Source: JBCCGR01 sp039029195
GTDB taxonomy: Bacteria; Pseudomonadota; Alphaproteobacteria; Rhizobiales; Rhizobiaceae
Length of the DNA: 64,000 nucleotides
Assembly: GCA_039029195.1 (NCBI GenBank)
Contig: JBCCGR010000001.1
Coordinates: 62,001-126,000, forward strand
Direction of reading: 5' to 3'
Both the position numbers and the translations under genes were made by a program. Below the pieces are notes generated by a model. It saw only the letters and a program-made list of their open reading frames with translations, searched no databases and had not been told where the DNA came from. Below are positions 51,403-59,306 of this stretch, piece after piece (position 1 is the first letter of the stretch; each line of letters opens with the position of its first letter).

Positions 51403-52515
51403 ATGGAATTGTTCGCCAATCATTCGACGCGGGGTCTGATGCGACAGGCAGCAGATTTGCGCGACCGGATCTGGGGCCGGAACGTCACCTATTCACGCAA
51501 GGTGTTTGTTCCGCTGACCAACATGTGCCGCGACACCTGTGGCTATTGCACATTTGTCAAACACCCGTCCGATCCAGCCGCTCAAATCATGTCGCCAGAA
51601 CAAGTTCTGGCCACCGCGCGTAAGGGTGAACGTCAGGGCTGCAAGGAGCTGCTGTTCAGTCTCGGGGAAAAGCCGGAACTGCGTTACGACAAGGCCCGTC
51701 AAGGGCTTGCCAATCTCGGTTATGAACGCATGACGGACTATCTTGCGGACATGTGCGCGGTGGTTCTCCAGGAAACCTCACTGCTTCCTCATGTGAACGC
51801 CGGTACACTGAGCGATGATGAAATTGACCGCCTAAAGCCTGTCTCCGCATCCATGGGCATGATGCTCGAAACCATCAGTCGCCGTCTGACCCAAAAAGGG
51901 GCGCCACACTTCGCTTGTCCGGACAAGATGCCGATACAAAGGTTGCGGACCCTGGAGCGAACCGGCCAAAAGAAAGTACCGTTCACCACCGGCCTATTGA
52001 TTGGGATCGGTGAAACCTGGGCCGAGCGTATTGAAGCGCTCCACGCAATCAATGACGCCCACAGTCGGCACCGTCACATCCAGGAAGTGATTATCCAGAA
52101 TTTCCAGCGCAAGCCGGATATTGCCATGGCCGGTCATCCTGAGCCCGCTCTGGATGATATGTTGCGGACGATTGCGGCAGCCCGACTGATCCTCTCTCCC
52201 GAAATCAGCATTCAGGCACCGCCCAATCTGCATCAGCGCCATATTGCCTATCTGGATGCGGGAATTAACGACTGGGGCGGAATCAGCCCGGTCACGATCG
52301 ACTTCATCAACCCGGATCACGAGTGGCCCCAAATCACTTCGCTTGCTGAAAGTTGCTCAGACCATGGATTTAAGTTGACCGAACGCCTGACGGTCTATCC
52401 GCGTTTTATCGACGAGCGCAGTCTCTATCTGGACCCCGATCTGAGAAAGCGCATTGTCGACATGGCGCGAACCGATGGTCTGGCAAGACAGCAATGCCTG
52501 GAGGCGGCGGAATGA
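51403..52515 (+). CDS. cofG: 7,8-didemethyl-8-hydroxy-5-deazariboflavin synthase subunit CofG
   Basis: About 370 residues from the ATG at 51403; a TTG at 51283 would add 40 residues that lack family similarity. It is a radical SAM enzyme; C42-x3-C46-x2-C49 (CRDTCGYC) binds the [4Fe-4S] cluster. Later segments SLGEKPELRY, INPDHEWPQI and the LTERLTVYP tail are typical of CofG. With CofH it makes the deazaflavin ring (Fo) of cofactor F420 from tyrosine and a riboflavin precursor. It is a separate gene, unlike the fused FbiC of actinobacteria. The stop overlaps the CofH start by 4 bases. Confidence 0.94.
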   Translation: MELFANHSTRGLMRQAADLRDRIWGRNVTYSRKVFVPLTNMCRDTCGYCTFVKHPSDPAAQIMSPEQVLATARKGERQGCKELLFSLGEKPELRYDKARQGLANLGYERMTDYLADMCAVVLQETSLLPHVNAGTLSDDEIDRLKPVSASMGMMLETISRRLTQKGAPHFACPDKMPIQRLRTLERTGQKKVPFTTGLLIGIGETWAERIEALHAINDAHSRHRHIQEVIIQNFQRKPDIAMAGHPEPALDDMLRTIAAARLILSPEISIQAPPNLHQRHIAYLDAGINDWGGISPVTIDFINPDHEWPQITSLAESCSDHGFKLTERLTVYPRFIDERSLYLDPDLRKRIVDMARTDGLARQQCLEAAE

Positions 52516-53789
52516 AAATTTCCCAAAAGGAATTTGATCTGCACGCTCCGCTTGATCTGGGAACTTCCCTTGGGCAGTCAAGCCCACTGGTGACGACAAT
52601 ATTGAACCGCGCTCTGTCAGGCCAAGAGGTCTCCGAAGCTGAAGGTGAAGTGCTCTTCAGCATGCGAGATGATGGCCATCACCGGGACAGGCTCGCAATC
52701 TATGCTGTGGCGGACGCCCTGCGTGAGCGGGTGAATGGCGAACAGGTCAGTTTCGTGGTGAACCGAAACATCAACTTCACCAACATCTGTTACATGGGCT
52801 GCCGGTTTTGCGGGTTCGCACGGCGTCGCGATGAGACGGACGCAGAGTGGCTTTCACCGGAACAAGTGGTTGCCCGTGCGCGCGAGGCCTGGGATCGCGG
52901 CGGCACCGAAGTCTGTATTCAAGGTGGCCTGCACCCCAAGATGCAGGGGACCTATTACCGCGACCTTGTGCTAGCGATCAAAAGCACGCTGCCGGACATG
53001 CACATTCATGCCTTTTCTCCGTTCGAGATCTGGTATGGCGCGAACAAGACGAAAATGTCTTACCAGGATTTTCTGACGGACCTGCGCGATTGCGGTCTGG
53101 GTTCCATGCCGGGCACAGCCGCTGAAATTCTGGACACTGAAGTTCGCAACAAGCTGACAAAAAACAAGCTGAGCACCCAGGCCTGGGTCGAAATCATTCG
53201 CACTGCGCACAAAGTGGGCATACCGACCTCCGCAACAATCATGTATGGCCACGTCGACGGTCCAAAGCACTGGGCAGCACATATTGCGTTGCTGCGCGAT
53301 ATTCAGCGTGAAACCAATGGTTTCACGGAACTGGTTCCGCTGAGTTTTGTTCACACCGAGAGCCCGCTTTACACCAACAATCCGGATCAGGTGCGCCCGG
53401 GTCCAACCTTGCATGAGGTTGATCTCATGCATGCAGTTTCCCGGATCATGCTTCATCGCTTTATCGACAACATTCAGGTGAGCTGGACCAAGCTGGGCGC
53501 TGAACGAGCCCGGCTAATGTTGTCGCGCGGCGTCAATGACCTCGGTGGAACACTGATGAATGAGAGCATCTCTCGCGCCGCCGGTTCCAGACATGGGCAG
53601 GAAATCACAGCGCGCGAGATGTGCGACATCATTCGTTCCGCTGGTCGGATCCCGATCAGACGCAATACGGTTTACGGGACCGTGGATGTCTTTGATGATC
53701 ACGACCCGCAGGAGATTGCGCCGCTGGTTGAACGAAACTCAACCAACCCGGTCGACTTCCTGAAGATGTTCCCGGAGGTGACACAGTGA
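52512..53789 (+). CDS. cofH: F420 precursor synthase subunit CofH
   Basis: A 425-residue radical SAM enzyme that joins tyrosine with 5-amino-6-ribitylamino-uracil, the first half of Fo synthesis. The cluster motif is C93-x3-C97-x2-C100 (CYMGCRFC). HPKMQGTYYRDLVLAIKS, FSPFEIWYG and GSMPGTAAEILDTEVRNKL are family landmarks. The ATG at 52512, overlapping the cofG stop in ATGA, is chosen over an in-frame ATG 18 bases earlier. The enzyme is complete in length. Confidence 0.95.
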   Translation: MKISQKEFDLHAPLDLGTSLGQSSPLVTTILNRALSGQEVSEAEGEVLFSMRDDGHHRDRLAIYAVADALRERVNGEQVSFVVNRNINFTNICYMGCRFCGFARRRDETDAEWLSPEQVVARAREAWDRGGTEVCIQGGLHPKMQGTYYRDLVLAIKSTLPDMHIHAFSPFEIWYGANKTKMSYQDFLTDLRDCGLGSMPGTAAEILDTEVRNKLTKNKLSTQAWVEIIRTAHKVGIPTSATIMYGHVDGPKHWAAHIALLRDIQRETNGFTELVPLSFVHTESPLYTNNPDQVRPGPTLHEVDLMHAVSRIMLHRFIDNIQVSWTKLGAERARLMLSRGVNDLGGTLMNESISRAAGSRHGQEITAREMCDIIRSAGRIPIRRNTVYGTVDVFDDHDPQEIAPLVERNSTNPVDFLKMFPEVTQ

Positions 53790-54736
53790 TCAATGTGACG
53801 CTTCTGGCTGGCGGCGTGGGCGGCGCGAAGATGGCCGAGGGATTTTCGGCACTTCCTGACGTCAATCTGACGGTCATCGGAAACGTGGCCGATGACGAGG
53901 AATTTCACGGCCTTTGGGTTTCGCCCGACATCGACACGCTGCTGTACAGCCTTTCAGGGCGCATCAACCGGGAACAGGGCTGGGGTGTCGCCAATGAAGG
54001 CCGACGCGCGCTCGATGTTCTCACCGATCTGGGGTCGGACACCTGGATGTTTTTGGGGGACAGCGATTTCGGCCTGCATATTTACAGGACCGAACGGCTG
54101 CGCCGCGGCGACCGACCAAGCGACATTGTAACGGATATTACGCAGAAGTTTGGCATTCGGGCCAAGATTGTCTTGCCAAGCAATGATCGGATTCAGACCC
54201 GGGTGAAAACCGAAAACGGCTGGCTGAGCTTTCAGGAGTATTTCGTGAAGGAGCGCTGTGCGCCGGAAGTGCTTCAACTCGACTATGACGGGATCGATCA
54301 GGCAACCATCACGCCGGAGGCGGAGCAAGCGATTGCAGCAGCCGATCTGATCGTCATTGCACCGTCAAATCCGTTGGTCAGCATCGCACCCATACTGGGA
54401 GTGCCAGGCCTGAGAGATGCGCTTCAAAACGCCGCTGCATCAATTGTGGCTGTATCGCCGCTGATCGGCGGGAAGGTCGTCAAAGGCCCCGCAGACCGCA
54501 TGATGCGGGCGCTCAACCATCGCGCTGATTCTCTGGGCATCGCAGAAATTTACCGCGATCTTGCGTCTGATCTGTTCATTGATCATGCAGATGCGGATCT
54601 TGCATCTGAAATCGCAAGCGTCGGCCCCAGCCCTCATATCGCCAACATTCTGATGACCGATCTTGAGGAAAAAGCACGTCTTGCCCGTGAAGTTCTTGCC
54701 GCTACGGACGACACGAAGTTGCAGGGTGCTGCATGA
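53786..54736 (+). CDS. cofD: 2-phospho-L-lactate transferase CofD
   Basis: A 316-residue enzyme that transfers a phospho-lactyl (or phosphoenolpyruvyl) group from an activated GPP-type donor to Fo, giving F420-0 or its dehydro form. The N-terminus LLAGGVGGAKMAEGF is the nucleotide-sugar-like phosphate loop. GNVADDEEFHGLWVSPDIDTLLYSLSG, FLGDSDFGLHIYR and APSNPLVSIAPIL are characteristic. The start is GTG overlapping the cofH stop by 4 bases. It acts between CofC, which makes the donor, and CofE. Confidence 0.95.
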   Translation: MINVTLLAGGVGGAKMAEGFSALPDVNLTVIGNVADDEEFHGLWVSPDIDTLLYSLSGRINREQGWGVANEGRRALDVLTDLGSDTWMFLGDSDFGLHIYRTERLRRGDRPSDIVTDITQKFGIRAKIVLPSNDRIQTRVKTENGWLSFQEYFVKERCAPEVLQLDYDGIDQATITPEAEQAIAAADLIVIAPSNPLVSIAPILGVPGLRDALQNAAASIVAVSPLIGGKVVKGPADRMMRALNHRADSLGIAEIYRDLASDLFIDHADADLASEIASVGPSPHIANILMTDLEEKARLAREVLAATDDTKLQGAA

Positions 54737-55350
54737 TGCGCACGCTGATCACCGTTCCCATGAAAGAACCAACTGCGTCCAAAACCCGTTTGGCAGGAGA
54801 ATTGAACGCCAAGGCCAGAGTTCGGCTTGTGAGGCTTCTGTACAAAAGAACGCTGGAGTTTCTGCTGCCCATTGCCGAACAGGTCGGTGCGGACTTGTCG
54901 GTTGTCACCGGCAGCGAAGAAGCGGCCAAATTGGCGCGGCACTTCGGTTATGAAGTGATCGGCGAGCCTGCTGGAGACAATCTGACGGCAGCGACCAAGG
55001 AGGCGGCCAAATGGGCGATCGCCAACGGTTACAATCGGCTTTGCATTGTACCGGCCGATCTCGCCGCGCCCAGCGCAAACGATCTCGTAAAATTTCTGGA
55101 GAGTGACGCTGCAGTGGCGATCTGTCCGTCTGAGGACAAAGGCACCAATGCGCTGCTGGTATCGCCGCCCGACGCAATACCATTCAGATACGGCCCCATG
55201 TCGGCCATTCGCCACCACGAAGAAGCAGAAGCACGGGGGCTGGATGTGAAAATCCTGCCTTTGGAAAGTCTGAGCTTCGACATTGATACGGGCACCTGTC
55301 TGGAGCGTGCGATCTTCAGTCAGCCGGATATAGCGGAGGCGTGTGCGTGA
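54733..55350 (+). CDS. cofC: 2-phospho-L-lactate guanylyltransferase CofC
   Basis: A 205-residue nucleotidyltransferase that activates phospholactate, phosphoenolpyruvate or, in some proteobacteria, 3-phosphoglycerate with GTP. VPMKEPTASKTRLAG resembles the nucleotide loop, and LCIVPADLAAPSANDLVKFL carries the metal-binding Asp region. The PSEDKGTNALLVSPP and RYGPMSAIRHHEEAEARG segments fit the family. Which phospho-acid it uses cannot be read here and decides whether the cell makes classical, dehydro- or 3PG-F420. ATG overlaps the cofD stop by 4 bases. Confidence 0.92.
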   Translation: MMRTLITVPMKEPTASKTRLAGELNAKARVRLVRLLYKRTLEFLLPIAEQVGADLSVVTGSEEAAKLARHFGYEVIGEPAGDNLTAATKEAAKWAIANGYNRLCIVPADLAAPSANDLVKFLESDAAVAICPSEDKGTNALLVSPPDAIPFRYGPMSAIRHHEEAEARGLDVKILPLESLSFDIDTGTCLERAIFSQPDIAEACA

Positions 55351-56120
55351 CAGACGGCGCCACCATAACACCCATATCGGGCGTGCCCGACATTCGGCCC
55401 GGCGATGATCTGGCGTCAGTTTTGGGAGATTGTCTGGAAGCAAGCGTGGGAATTCAAAATGGTGACATTCTGTGTATTGCTCACAAGATCGTTTCCAAAG
55501 CCGAAGGCAACATCGTTGATCTGACACAGGTTGAACCTTCACAGGAGGCCGTGGAGCTCGCACAGATGCTGAACAAGAATCCGGCCAAAGTTGAAGTGGT
55601 TCTCGGTCAGTCGAAACGTGTGGTGCGCGCTTTCAGAAGACCCGAACAGAATGAAGGAACCCTGATCTGCGAACACAGGCTCGGCTTTATTTCGGCGAAT
55701 GCGGCAGTCGATGAATCCAACACCGATGCGACAGGGACCGTTATCACGCTACCCGATGATCCTGATGCCAGCGCACGTCGTATTGGCAGCGCCATTGAAC
55801 AAAGATTCGGCACCACTATCGGCGTTGTCATAACAGACACGTTTGGTCGCCCATGGCGGCTGGGACAGGTCAATGTGGCCGTTGGCTTATATCGGGTTCC
55901 GGCAAAGAACTCAGACATTGGTTCCTGTGATGCCTGGGGACGGCCCCTGTCGGTCACCGAACCTGCTTTCAGTGATGAGCTGGCAGCGGCTTCAGGGCTG
56001 GTGATCACCAAATCAGCGAAGGTGCCGCTGATTCATTTCCGCGGCCTTGAGTGGGAACCGCAAGACACGACAAGCGCGCGCGATATCGTGCGGGCCAGCA
56101 ACGAGGATATGTTTCGATGA
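55347..56120 (+). CDS. cofE: Coenzyme F420-0:L-glutamate ligase CofE
   Basis: About 257 residues; starts are GTG at 55347, forming a GTGA overlap with the cofC stop, or GTG two codons earlier. It adds the gamma-linked glutamate tail to F420-0 using GTP. Visible family parts are GVPDIRPGDDLASVLGDCL, ILCIAHKIVSKAEGNIVDL, FISANAAVDESN, LPDDPDASARRIGSAI and ITDTFGRPWRLGQVNVAVG. It is the single-domain form, without the C-terminal nitroreductase-like domain of actinobacterial FbiB, so dehydro-F420 reduction would need another enzyme. Confidence 0.94.
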   Translation: MTDGATITPISGVPDIRPGDDLASVLGDCLEASVGIQNGDILCIAHKIVSKAEGNIVDLTQVEPSQEAVELAQMLNKNPAKVEVVLGQSKRVVRAFRRPEQNEGTLICEHRLGFISANAAVDESNTDATGTVITLPDDPDASARRIGSAIEQRFGTTIGVVITDTFGRPWRLGQVNVAVGLYRVPAKNSDIGSCDAWGRPLSVTEPAFSDELAAASGLVITKSAKVPLIHFRGLEWEPQDTTSARDIVRASNEDMFR

Positions 56121-56785
56121 CGATTGCCATTATTGGCGGGACGGGGCCGCAGGGACAGGGATTGGCCTTGCGGTTTGCAAGAGCAGGAATTGCCGTTGCC
56201 CTTGGATCCAGGGATAGCGGGCGGGCGGGCGAAATCGCGGCTGATCTCAGTTCCAGATTGCCGGACGGCAGTGCCGCAATCTCGGGTCATGACAACCTCT
56301 CCGCAGTTGCAGCCGCGGAAGAGTTCGTCATCCTTGCCGTTCCGTGGTCGGGTCACAATGCAACTCTGGACACCATCAAGGGTGGTCTCAACGGCAAAAT
56401 CCTCGTCGATATTGTCGTGCCCCTGAAGGAGGGCGATCCCAAGAAAGTGGATATGCCGCCGGAAGGGTCAGCCACCGAAGCGGCTCAGGCGATTGTCGGC
56501 GACACGGCGCAGGTTGTTGGTGCGTTGCACAATGTCTCAGCGCACACGCTCAATGATCTGAACGCCGATATAAATTGCGATGTGCTTGTTTGCGGCAATG
56601 CGCTTGCACCGCGAAAAAAGGTCATGGAACTGGCCGAGACCTTGGGGGTGACCGCATACAATGCAGGAGACGCCGAAGCCGCGCGCTGCATCGAGGCAAT
56701 CACGCCAATTCTCATTCGCATCAACATTTCAAAAGCCGTGCCCTTCAGCCACGCTGGCGTGAAGATCTGGGCACCGGAACAATAG
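56117..56785 (+). CDS. npdG: NADPH:F420 oxidoreductase (Fno/NpdG)
   Basis: About 222 residues from the ATG at 56117 (ATGA overlap with cofE); an upstream extension of the frame lies within cofE. The N-terminal Rossmann motif IAIIGGTGPQGQGLALRFA and the following ALGSRD, favouring NADPH, mark F420-dependent NADP reductases. VVGALHNVSAHTLNDLNADINCDVLVCG is also family-typical. It interconverts NADPH and reduced F420, so this operon encodes the means both to make and to charge the cofactor. An LLM-class oxidoreductase gene follows 9 bases later. Confidence 0.93.
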   Translation: MTIAIIGGTGPQGQGLALRFARAGIAVALGSRDSGRAGEIAADLSSRLPDGSAAISGHDNLSAVAAAEEFVILAVPWSGHNATLDTIKGGLNGKILVDIVVPLKEGDPKKVDMPPEGSATEAAQAIVGDTAQVVGALHNVSAHTLNDLNADINCDVLVCGNALAPRKKVMELAETLGVTAYNAGDAEAARCIEAITPILIRINISKAVPFSHAGVKIWAPEQ

Positions 56786-56794
56786 GAGGAAGAC

Positions 56795-57796
56795 ATGGAA
56801 TTTGGAATCACATTCAAAGGCTTTATGGAACCTGATCGCGCCCGGCGGTTGGTCGCTCAGGCAGAGGAAGCCGGATTCACCTATTGCTGGTTCTACGACA
56901 GCCACATTTTGTGGCGAGAGAGCTTTCCAGCCATGGCAATGTGCATGGAGCACACGAAAACCATGCGCTTCGGCCCCTGTGTGACCAATCCCAACACGCG
57001 CGAGTGGTCCGCGGCAGCCTCCCTGTTCGGAAGTCTTGCTCACCAGTCTGGCGGACGCTTCGACATCGGTGTGGGCCGCGGTGACAGCGCAGTGCGTGTC
57101 ATGGGACGCAAACCCGCCATGCTGAAGAAAATGGACGAATTCATCGACGTGGTGAAGGGGCTCGTTCGCGGTGAAGAACGAACCTATGGCGACGTGCCAA
57201 ACCCGATCCAGTTTCCATGGGCAACCGGGTACGAACTTCCTGTCTGGGTTGCCGCATACGGACCCAAGGCGCTGGATTCCGCCGGTCGCATGGGCGACGG
57301 ATTGATCCTGCAGGTGGCAGAGCCTGCCATCTGCAAATGGCTTGCTGATCAGGCCATCGAAGCCGGCAAGGCCAATGGCCGGGATATGTCAAACTATCGC
57401 GTCATGTCAGCAGCACCCGCCTATTTCGGAGACATGGATGCCTGCCGTGAGGCGACTCGCTGGTTCCCGGCTATGGTGGGGAACCATGTTGCTGATATTG
57501 TTGAAAAATATGGAACAGATCGCGGGGATATTCCGCCATCCCTCACCGCCTATATCAAGGATCGAAAAGGCTACGACTATTCCAAACACGGACAGTCGGA
57601 CAATCCCTATCTCGACTTCATTACAGACGACATCATCGACGGTTTTGCAGTTCTGGGAACCCCGGAAGACCACATTGCCAAATTGAAGGTGCTTGAGGGT
57701 TCAGGCATCACCCAGTTCAACATCTATCTGGACAATGGTGATGAGGAAAACATCATCGCCAAATATGGCGAAACGGTCATCCCGGCCTTCGCCTGA
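56795..57796 (+). CDS. LLM-class F420-dependent oxidoreductase
   Basis: A 333-residue luciferase-like TIM-barrel enzyme resembling the TIGR03842/CPS_4043 group of predicted F420-dependent oxidoreductases. MEFGITFKGFMEPDRARRLV, FYDSHILWRESFPAMAMCM, GVGRGDSAVRVMGRKPAML, PVWVAAYGPKALDSAGRMGDGLI and VLGTPEDHIAKLKVLEGSGITQFNIY are typical. An AGGAGGA site precedes the ATG. Placed straight after the F420 reductase gene, it is the likely client that uses reduced F420. The substrate is unknown; the neighbouring RutR-like regulator hints at a heterocyclic or nucleobase-like compound, which is speculation. Confidence 0.9.
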   Translation: MEFGITFKGFMEPDRARRLVAQAEEAGFTYCWFYDSHILWRESFPAMAMCMEHTKTMRFGPCVTNPNTREWSAAASLFGSLAHQSGGRFDIGVGRGDSAVRVMGRKPAMLKKMDEFIDVVKGLVRGEERTYGDVPNPIQFPWATGYELPVWVAAYGPKALDSAGRMGDGLILQVAEPAICKWLADQAIEAGKANGRDMSNYRVMSAAPAYFGDMDACREATRWFPAMVGNHVADIVEKYGTDRGDIPPSLTAYIKDRKGYDYSKHGQSDNPYLDFITDDIIDGFAVLGTPEDHIAKLKVLEGSGITQFNIYLDNGDEENIIAKYGETVIPAFA

Positions 57797-57808
57797 TCAA
57801 AACCAAGA

Positions 57809-57831
57809 GGCCTCGAAGCAATGTCGAGGCC
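57809..57831 (+). other. Hairpin spanning the tetR start codon
   Basis: GGCCTCGA and TCGAGGCC form a perfect 8-base stem whose 7-base loop contains the ATG at 57821. It may end part of the F420 operon transcripts, or hide the TetR start and lower its translation. No T run follows. Confidence 0.5.
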
Positions 57832-58477
57832 CCAATCCACAGACCGTGCAAATATTTTGAGCCAGCCGATTAAAAAACAGACGCGAATTCAGTCTGAGCG
57901 GCAGGAGGAAATCCTGGCCGTGGCGCTCGACGTGTTTTCGCAGCACGGGTTTCGCGGATCGTCCATCAACCAGATCGCAAAATCCGCGGGCATGTCCACG
58001 CCTCGCCTGCTCTATCACTTCAACGACAAGGAGGCGCTCTACCGAGCTTTGCTAAAATCGACCCTTATGAGGTGGCACACGCCTTTGCAGCAGATCGCAG
58101 ACACTGACACGCCGGTAGAAGAAATCTGCTGCTACATCAGCCGTAAGCTTGAAATGTCGCGCCAGTACCCGCGAGAAAGCCGACTGTTTGCGGGTGAAAT
58201 ACTCATGGGGGTGCCGCGGGCACGGGACGAAGTCTTTGAGCCCCTGCGTGCGACATTCGATGACAAAATCCGGCTGCTCACTACCTGGATGGACAAGGGC
58301 CTGATCACACGACAGGACCCCCATCATCTGATGTACTCCATCTGGGCCACCACCCAGCATTATGCGGACTTTGAAGCCCAGATCGCCGAACTTTCACCGG
58401 AGAAGCTGAACACGCTGTACGTTGACGCCAAGGCATTTCTGATACCAATGTACCGTCGCCTTCTGACGGTAGAGTGA
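57821..58477 (+). CDS. TetR-family regulator (RutR-like)
   Basis: A 218-residue repressor. The helix-turn-helix FSQHGFRGSSINQIAKSAGMSTPRLLYHFNDKEALYRALL lies near residues 40-80. The C-terminal half (ESRLFAGEILMGVPRARDEVFEPLRATFDDKIRLLTTWMDKGLI and YSIWATTQHYADFEAQI) closely follows RutR, the pyrimidine-responsive regulator of Escherichia coli. It lies 24 bases after the LLM oxidoreductase gene. The true start may be downstream of 57821, because the first 20 residues are unlike family members and the ATG sits in a hairpin loop. It probably controls the F420 operon. Confidence 0.88.
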   Translation: MSRPQSTDRANILSQPIKKQTRIQSERQEEILAVALDVFSQHGFRGSSINQIAKSAGMSTPRLLYHFNDKEALYRALLKSTLMRWHTPLQQIADTDTPVEEICCYISRKLEMSRQYPRESRLFAGEILMGVPRARDEVFEPLRATFDDKIRLLTTWMDKGLITRQDPHHLMYSIWATTQHYADFEAQIAELSPEKLNTLYVDAKAFLIPMYRRLLTVE

Positions 58478-58568
58478 GGTTTGACCGGTCAGGCACTGAC
58501 TGGCGGTTTGCCGGAGCGCGGCTGACCAGTTCGCATCGTAAGTTGAATGGCTGGTGCTAATACTTTCT

Positions 58569-59006
58569 TTACGGTTTCTGGTTGGAAATCACTTTCGCAT
58601 TCCAGTCATCATTGCCCTCTATACTGTCAGCATCCGGTTCCGGTAGATCGCCAATGCCATCCGTAAACGAGCAGGCATATCGGTGGTTGATCTGAACCGT
58701 TGGCGGCGCAAGTTCGGGATCGTCGAGTGTCCCGGTCGCAATTTCGATCTGATCGTCGTCAAAGTTTTCCAGACTCAAGGGCGTGCCGCAGTCACCGCAA
58801 AACCCCCGCTGGCTGATGTTCGAGCTGGCGAACAACCGCCGTTCACCATGGGTCCATTTGAGACCATGGACGATGACCAGCGGAGCATAAAACGCGCCAA
58901 AGGCTCTGCGGCACATACCGCAATGGCAAACTGATGATCGTCCAAGAGACGTCACACTGTACCGGACCGCACCGCACTGACAGCCGCCAGTAATTTCATT
59001 CGCCAC
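58569..59006 (-). CDS. GFA/CENP-V domain protein
   Basis: About 145 residues from a GTG at 59006 preceded by AAGGG; a TTG at 59033 would add nine residues. The zinc-binding pattern is complete: GGCQCGAVRY, CHCGMCRRAFGAFYAP and FCGDCGTPLSL. This domain occurs in a glutathione-dependent formaldehyde-activating enzyme, but most members have unproven activity. It is a lone gene, convergent with the TetR gene and with no obvious partner. Confidence 0.88.
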   Translation of the reverse strand: MANEITGGCQCGAVRYSVTSLGRSSVCHCGMCRRAFGAFYAPLVIVHGLKWTHGERRLFASSNISQRGFCGDCGTPLSLENFDDDQIEIATGTLDDPELAPPTVQINHRYACSFTDGIGDLPEPDADSIEGNDDWNAKVISNQKP

Positions 59007-59306
59007 GATTTTTCCCTTCGATTGGTCAAGCAAAACCGGTCACTTTGAGCAGATTATCCGCCAAATGGACCTGCGATTCCCCGCGCCAGATACCAGTGTT
59101 TTGAACGACGGAAACGCTGGTGCCGTGTCACAATCTTGCCACAGCCCACAATTGAATCCTCCGAATTCTGCGGAAAGTGTGATTTTTCAGGTATTTGCGG
59201 CCTCAAACCGAGGCCCATTGATTGTCTCCCAAGGACCGTAACGATACGATTAACAAAATGTTACCGAACTTGTTCGGTGTCGGGAAAAGTCTGGGTGGAT
59301 TCAACA
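59007..59306. other. Divergent promoter region before autotransporter gene
   Basis: About 300 bases between the GFA gene and the giant autotransporter gene. No gene was seen. It contains a 6-base hairpin at 59199-59215 (GGCCTC/GAGGCC) and a perfect palindrome at 59263-59278, listed separately. The last 90 bases are AT-richer and likely carry the autotransporter promoter. Confidence 0.5.
59263..59278. promoter_or_regulatory. Palindrome upstream of autotransporter start
   Basis: ACCGAACTTGTTCGGT, 7-base arms with a 2-base centre, ends 28 bases before the ATG at 59307. With such a short centre it suits a DNA-binding dimer rather than an RNA hairpin. The regulator is unknown. Confidence 0.45.

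Noticed and set aside
54634..55563. Minus-strand frame of 309 codons across cofC
   Set aside because: It is opposite three well-conserved cof genes, is rich in Arg, Cys and His, and shows no recognisable domain; it is a shadow.
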